A program made the position numbers and the translations under genes. The notes beneath the pieces are model-generated. The model did no database searches and was not told where the DNA came from. It worked only from the letters and a program-made list of their open reading frames with translations. Of a DNA stretch of 9,679 nucleotides, positions 7,120 through 9,679 are shown piece by piece (the first letter of the stretch is position 1; each line of letters begins with the position of its first letter). The DNA comes from UBA12068 sp964452415 (GTDB lineage Bacteria > Patescibacteriota > Minisyncoccia > Moranbacterales > GWC2-37-73). The stretch spans positions 1 through 9,679 of the forward strand of contig CAYVME010000035.1 of NCBI GenBank assembly GCA_964452415.1, given 5' to 3'.

Positions 7120-8445
7120 CTATGCAACTTTTCTCAATAATGAAAAAGATTGAACATCTTTCTTATTTGTTTTCAAAAAATATAATTTCCCATGTCCTCC
7201 ATGAGCTGACTGGACTTCTTCCATTTCATCATTGAAAATTGTTTTCACCTTCACTGAAATGTTTTTTTCTTTCATCACGACTTCCAAATTGTCTCCAGCT
7301 TTAACAACATTGTGAATTTTCGCAGTTAAAAGACCATCCTTATTTTCCATGATTTCGCCCACAAATTGGAATTTTTCATTGTTTTGTTGGCCTGAAAAAC
7401 CGTGCTCCGGCTCATTTCCAAGCAAAAATCCTTTTGTATAGCCACGATTGGCCAATTTTTCCAATTCTTTTTGTGCCCATTTTTCAATTTTTTTCTTCTC
7501 CGGAGCTGTTTTTTTGGACTCAATTGCATCCAGAACGCTCCTATAGGCCCTGCAAACATTTGCCACATAGAAAACGCTCTTGTTACGACCCTCTATTTTG
7601 AACGAGGTCACACCCGCATTTCTGAGCTCCTGCAAATGCGAAAGCAGGTTCAAATCCTTGCTATTGAAAAAATATGTTCCATGAGAATCTTCTTCAAGCA
7701 AAACCGGTCGCCCGCTCTGAACTTCTTCAACTTCCATTGTCTTATATTCTCCAATTCGCATTTCCGCATTTGCTTTTGGCTTTGAACTTTCGACTTTTGA
7801 CTTTTCCCTATATCCCCATCTGCAAGGCTGAGTGCAATCTCCAAGATTGGCGCTTTTTCCACTCATCCATTTGCTCAAAATGCATCGTCCTGAATAACTC
7901 ATGCACATTGCTCCATGCACAAAATATTCCAACTCGAGTTTTGGCACATGTTTTTTAATCTGAGCAATATCATCCAGTGTAACCTCTCTAGCCAAAACAA
8001 TTCGCGTCACTCCAAGGTCATGCCAAAATTTGGCAGCTTGCCAGTTGGTCGTGTTTGCCTGAGTGCTCAAATGAATCGCAACTCCTGGCAAATGCTTTTT
8101 CACAAGCATGATAACTCCAGGATCAGCCACAATCACACCATCAACACCTATTTTCGCGAGGAATTTCAAATGTTTTTCAATCTTGGCAAGATGATAATTA
8201 TGAGCATATATATTCAAAGTCACAAAAATTTCTTTATTTTGTGCATGCACAAATTCGGTTGCCTCTTGCAAGTCCTTTTCAGTGAAAGTGTTCACCCTCG
8301 CGCGCATCGAAACATCTGGAACGCCGGCATACACAGCATCAGCCCCATACAAAATCGCATACTTAAGCTTTTCGGGACTTCCAGCTGGCGCTAATAGTTC
8401 AATCCGTCTATTGCCGAGACTAGTTTTTTGGCTTCTTTTAGTCAT
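7120..8445 (-). CDS. trhP: U32 family protein, TrhP-like tRNA uridine 5-hydroxylation protein
   Basis: This 441-residue protein is a U32 'peptidase' of the TrhP (YegQ/YrrO) group, which in E. coli and B. subtilis is needed for prephenate-dependent 5-hydroxylation of wobble uridine in tRNA. The N-terminal barrel begins ELLAPAGSPEKLKYAILYGA. The iron-sulfur region EYFVHGAMCMSYSGRCILS then NLGDCTQPCRWGY supplies cysteines 181, 188, 204 and 208, all present. HGTYFFNSKDL and FKIEGRNKS follow. A small beta-rich C-terminal domain starts at FVGEIMENKDG (about 361-402). Between CRW and SGRPVLLEED there are some 20 or more residues beyond what I remember for the family; part of this is encoded by a heptanucleotide repeat (residues 214-225). 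The frame is intact. It is the first gene after the promoter at 8468-8496. The TrhP subtype rests on the cysteine pattern, not on a search. Confidence 0.9.
   Translation of the reverse strand: MTKRSQKTSLGNRRIELLAPAGSPEKLKYAILYGADAVYAGVPDVSMRARVNTFTEKDLQEATEFVHAQNKEIFVTLNIYAHNYHLAKIEKHLKFLAKIGVDGVIVADPGVIMLVKKHLPGVAIHLSTQANTTNWQAAKFWHDLGVTRIVLAREVTLDDIAQIKKHVPKLELEYFVHGAMCMSYSGRCILSKWMSGKSANLGDCTQPCRWGYREKSKVESSKPKANAEMRIGEYKTMEVEEVQSGRPVLLEEDSHGTYFFNSKDLNLLSHLQELRNAGVTSFKIEGRNKSVFYVANVCRAYRSVLDAIESKKTAPEKKKIEKWAQKELEKLANRGYTKGFLLGNEPEHGFSGQQNNEKFQFVGEIMENKDGLLTAKIHNVVKAGDNLEVVMKEKNISVKVKTIFNDEMEEVQSAHGGHGKLYFLKTNKKDVQSFSLLRKVA
7772..7806 (-). repeat. Heptanucleotide tandem repeat inside the trhP-like gene
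   Basis: Five 7-nt units run without a break. On the minus strand they are GAAAAGT, CAAAAGT, CGAAAGT, TCAAAGC and CAAAAGC, so each unit keeps an AAAG core with limited drift. Seven is not a multiple of three, so successive units are read in different frames, giving the lysine- and serine-rich EKSKVESSKPKA. The array sits just after the CRWGY end of the iron-sulfur region and leaves the reading frame open. Confidence 0.75.
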
Positions 8446-8467
8446 AAGTTTTCTTTAATCATACTAT

Positions 8468-8496
8468 ACTCTAGCGCTTTTTGATATTTTGGTCAA
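8468..8496 (-). promoter_or_regulatory. Promoter of the trhP-NIF3-M16 operon
   Basis: TTGACC (8496-8491) precedes TAGAGT (8473-8468) by exactly 17 nt on the minus strand. Transcription would begin near 8461, about 16 nt before the trhP ATG, which has no strong Shine-Dalgarno site. The layout matches the secG promoter, and it lies just downstream of the response-regulator terminator, as expected for a new transcription unit. Confidence 0.55.
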
Positions 8497-8544
8497 CAAA
8501 TATGAAACCTCGCACTTCAAATGAAAAACAAGACCGGCAATAAC

Positions 8545-8570
8545 AAAAAAGGATGCCGACGCAGGCATCC
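8545..8570 (-). terminator. Intrinsic terminator of the response regulator gene
   Basis: On the minus strand GGATGCC (8570-8564) and GGCATCC (8557-8551) form a perfect 7-bp stem around TGCGTC, followed at once by a run of six T (8550-8545). The stem can extend through an AAG/TTT flank. It lies 25 nt after the response regulator stop and before the trhP promoter. The plus strand lacks a matching T-run, so it is one-directional. Confidence 0.9.
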
Positions 8571-8595
8571 CTTGAAAAATAAGTACAACTTTTTA

Positions 8596-9015
8596 CTAGA
8601 CTATTTTTTTGCTTGCCAAATTATCATTATAAGAAATGATGGTTTCAGCTTCAGCAACCAATTCAGAAGGAGTGTGTTGAGATTTGACAAAATAGTCTCT
8701 AGCTCCAAGATCCATTGCTTGAGCTTTATCTTCACTGTTATCCAGGTTGGTCGAGACAACCACTGGAATTTTTTTAAATCTGTCATCCTTTTTGATTTTT
8801 TCCAGTGTTTCAAATCCATCCATTCCAGGCATCACAATATCCAACAATATAAGATCTATTTGATCATATTTTTTCTCCAGCCACTCCAGAGCCTGGATAC
8901 CGTTAATGGCCTTAAGCACCTCAAATCCCTTACTCGAAAGAGCCATGGAGTACATTTCCAGCAGATCCTCTTCATCTTCAGCAATTAAAATTGTTTTTTT
9001 GATTTCTTCTGCCAT
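8596..9015 (-). CDS. Single-domain response regulator (CheY-like receiver)
   Basis: The 139-residue protein is one receiver domain with no output domain. Visible landmarks are the acidic pair E13-D14 in ILIAEDEEDLL, the phosphoacceptor D59 in LILLDIVMPGMDG, the switch residue S88 in VVVSTN, and the invariant K111 in DYFVKS. All residues needed for phosphorylation are present. It presumably acts by phosphorylation-dependent binding to a partner, or as a shuttle in a phosphorelay. No histidine kinase is in the window, so its partner is unknown. It forms its own transcription unit, between the candidate promoter at 9080-9088 and the terminator at 8545-8570, and is divergent from smpB. ATG 9013-9015 has no Shine-Dalgarno site. 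The short tail after the last helix (NLASKKIV) holds no recognisable domain. Confidence 0.95.
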   Translation of the reverse strand: MAEEIKKTILIAEDEEDLLEMYSMALSSKGFEVLKAINGIQALEWLEKKYDQIDLILLDIVMPGMDGFETLEKIKKDDRFKKIPVVVSTNLDNSEDKAQAMDLGARDYFVKSQHTPSELVAEAETIISYNDNLASKKIV

Positions 9016-9079
9016 AGTTTTGATATTTACTTTTATTTATTTTACTGCTTATATATATTGAAGCTTTTAATACAAATTT

Positions 9080-9088
9080 AGTATAGCA
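9080..9088 (-). promoter_or_regulatory. Extended -10 promoter for the response regulator
   Basis: TGC followed by TATACT on the minus strand (9088-9080) is an extended -10 element with five of six -10 matches. A TTTACC-like -35 lies 18 nt upstream. It would give a leader of nearly 60 nt. An alternative closer to the gene is TTGTAT, 16 nt, TATAAG. Confidence 0.4.
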
Positions 9089-9113
9089 CAATTTCAAAGA
9101 AAAGGTAAATCTG

Positions 9114-9122
9114 TGCTACAAT
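9114..9122 (+). promoter_or_regulatory. Extended -10 promoter for smpB, predicted leaderless
   Basis: TGC followed by TACAAT is an extended -10 element with five of six consensus matches, and no good -35 is visible. Only six bases (ACCCTC) separate it from the smpB ATG, so initiation about seven nt after the box would place the first transcribed base at or next to the A of ATG. There is no Shine-Dalgarno site. An alternative, TTGAAG with 18 nt to TATAGC further upstream, would give a leader of about 35 nt. Confidence 0.45.
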
Positions 9123-9128
9123 ACCCTC

Positions 9129-9575
9129 ATGCCAACATTAGCAACCAACAGAAGAGCCCACTTTGACTATGAACTTCAAGACAAATATGAAGCTGGTTTA
9201 ATGCTGACTGGAGCAGAGGTAAAATCGGCCAAATTGGGGCACATAAGCCTCAAAGGAAGCTTCGTGACCATGCATGACAATGAACTATACCTGACAAATG
9301 CCAACATTTCCCCATATGCTTTTGCAAACCCAAAAATTGCCTATGATCCCACCCGCTCTCGCAAACTATTGGTCAAAAAATCGGAAATCAAGTCATTGAC
9401 AGGCAAATTACATGTAAAAGGCTTGACATTGGTGCCCCTTCGTGTGTATACTAAGAGACGCCTGGTTAAGTTGGAATTCGCTGTAGCTCGCGGAAAAAAG
9501 GCTTTCGACAAGAGATCCGACATCGCAAAAAGTGAAGCAAAAAGAAGCATGCAAAGGGCTCTCAAAAGCAATTAA
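9129..9575 (+). CDS. smpB: SmpB, tmRNA-binding ribosome rescue protein
   Basis: SmpB binds tmRNA and delivers it to ribosomes stalled on messages without a stop codon, occupying the decoding centre during trans-translation. The 148-residue sequence matches the family throughout: NRRAHFDYEL, YEAGLMLTGAEVKSAKLG, the SFVTM and NANISPYAF strands, the RSRKLLVKKSEI segment and GLTLVPLRVYTK. LEFAVARGKKAFDKR then leads into the basic C-terminal tail, which enters the mRNA channel. Length is typical. The ATG at 9129 gives the normal family start. ssrA follows 53 nt after the stop, so the protein and its RNA partner are adjacent and on the same strand, a common bacterial arrangement. No terminator with a T-run separates them, which fits co-transcription. 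The promoter appears to give a leaderless message. Confidence 0.98.
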   Translation: MPTLATNRRAHFDYELQDKYEAGLMLTGAEVKSAKLGHISLKGSFVTMHDNELYLTNANISPYAFANPKIAYDPTRSRKLLVKKSEIKSLTGKLHVKGLTLVPLRVYTKRRLVKLEFAVARGKKAFDKRSDIAKSEAKRSMQRALKSN

Positions 9576-9598
9576 GAATTTTTTTGAAATTTATCATT

Positions 9599-9631
9599 CC
9601 CGATTTGTTTCGACAATCGAAATAAATCGGG
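9599..9631 (+). other. 14-bp hairpin overlapping the tmRNA 5' end
   Basis: CCCGATTTGTTTCG (9599-9612) pairs with CGAAATAAATCGGG (9618-9631) around a 5-nt loop, ACAAT. All fourteen positions pair, one as G-U. The 3' arm includes the first three G of the predicted mature tmRNA. It is not followed by a T-run on either strand, so it is not a simple terminator. It could be a processing signal in the smpB-ssrA precursor, or a structure competing with the tmRNA acceptor stem. The pairing is directly visible; the role is inferred. Confidence 0.75.
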
Positions 9632-9679
9632 GTTGTTTAGTTTCGACAGGTTGTACTTTTCAAAATATGCAAGTCGATA
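9629..9679 (+). ncRNA. ssrA: tmRNA (ssrA), 5' end, cut by window edge
   Basis: The sequence from GGGG at 9629 has the typical 5' end of one-piece tmRNA. It shows GGGGTTG for the acceptor stem, then TTTCGACAGG as the conserved D-loop-like segment, then TGCAAGTCGA about 20 nt later. This RNA acts as both tRNA and mRNA in trans-translation and needs SmpB, encoded just upstream. The tag reading frame and the 3' half lie outside the window, so the tag and the CCA end cannot be read. Position next to smpB strongly supports the call. Confidence 0.88.

Noticed and set aside
8521..8988. Plus-strand open frame of 155 codons
   Set aside because: It is antisense to the response regulator and begins inside that gene's terminator region.
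1..9679. Alternative genetic code (TGA read as Gly or Trp)
   Set aside because: The conserved genes contain no in-frame TGA and use ordinary GGN and TGG codons; TGA also ends the AI-2E-family gene at a plausible point.
1..9679. tRNA genes, CRISPR arrays, insertion sequences and phage genes
   Set aside because: I found no cloverleaf with a GTTCGA-type arm, no spaced direct repeats, and no transposase, integrase or phage protein motifs.

Overview
This AT-rich window looks like the chromosome of a Patescibacteria (CPR) bacterium, probably in the broad Parcubacteria group. That placement is an inference from protein style and gene order: an orphan membrane-anchored peptide-binding protein behind secG, a winged-helix/nucleotidyltransferase protein, an M16 peptidase, a TrhP-type U32 protein and a lone receiver domain. 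Shine-Dalgarno signals are weak or absent before most genes. The open frames contain no internal TGA codons, so the code appears to be the standard bacterial one, not the TGA=Gly code of some CPR lineages. The genes read as core chromosome. I see no phage, integron, CRISPR or toxin locus.

Layout, right to left for the minus-strand genes. A divergent promoter region (about 9080-9122) separates a single-domain response regulator (minus) from smpB (plus). smpB is followed by a strong hairpin and the first 51 nt of ssrA (tmRNA), which runs off the right edge. The response regulator ends at a clear intrinsic terminator (8545-8570). A new promoter (8468-8496) then serves a minus-strand run: trhP-like U32 gene, NIF3/DUF34 gene and M16 zinc peptidase, with gaps of 42 and 2 nt. 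After a structured 114-142 nt gap come an AI-2E/PerM-family membrane protein and the nucleotidyltransferase, 5 nt apart. A second promoter (2654-2682) starts secG and the solute-binding protein. A 212 nt spacer holding two GC-rich palindromic repeats in opposite orientation then leads into the 5' third of a kilobase of uvrA, which runs off the left edge.

Functionally the window covers ribosome rescue (SmpB-tmRNA), tRNA wobble-uridine modification (TrhP), secretion (SecG), peptide capture, proteolysis and nucleotide excision repair (UvrA). The points most worth a second look are a heptanucleotide repeat that has become coding sequence inside trhP, a solute-binding protein whose reading frame extends upstream without a normal start codon, the paired GC-rich repeats before uvrA, a predicted leaderless smpB transcript, and a hairpin that captures the 5' GGG of tmRNA. 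I found no convincing new defence or mobile system.
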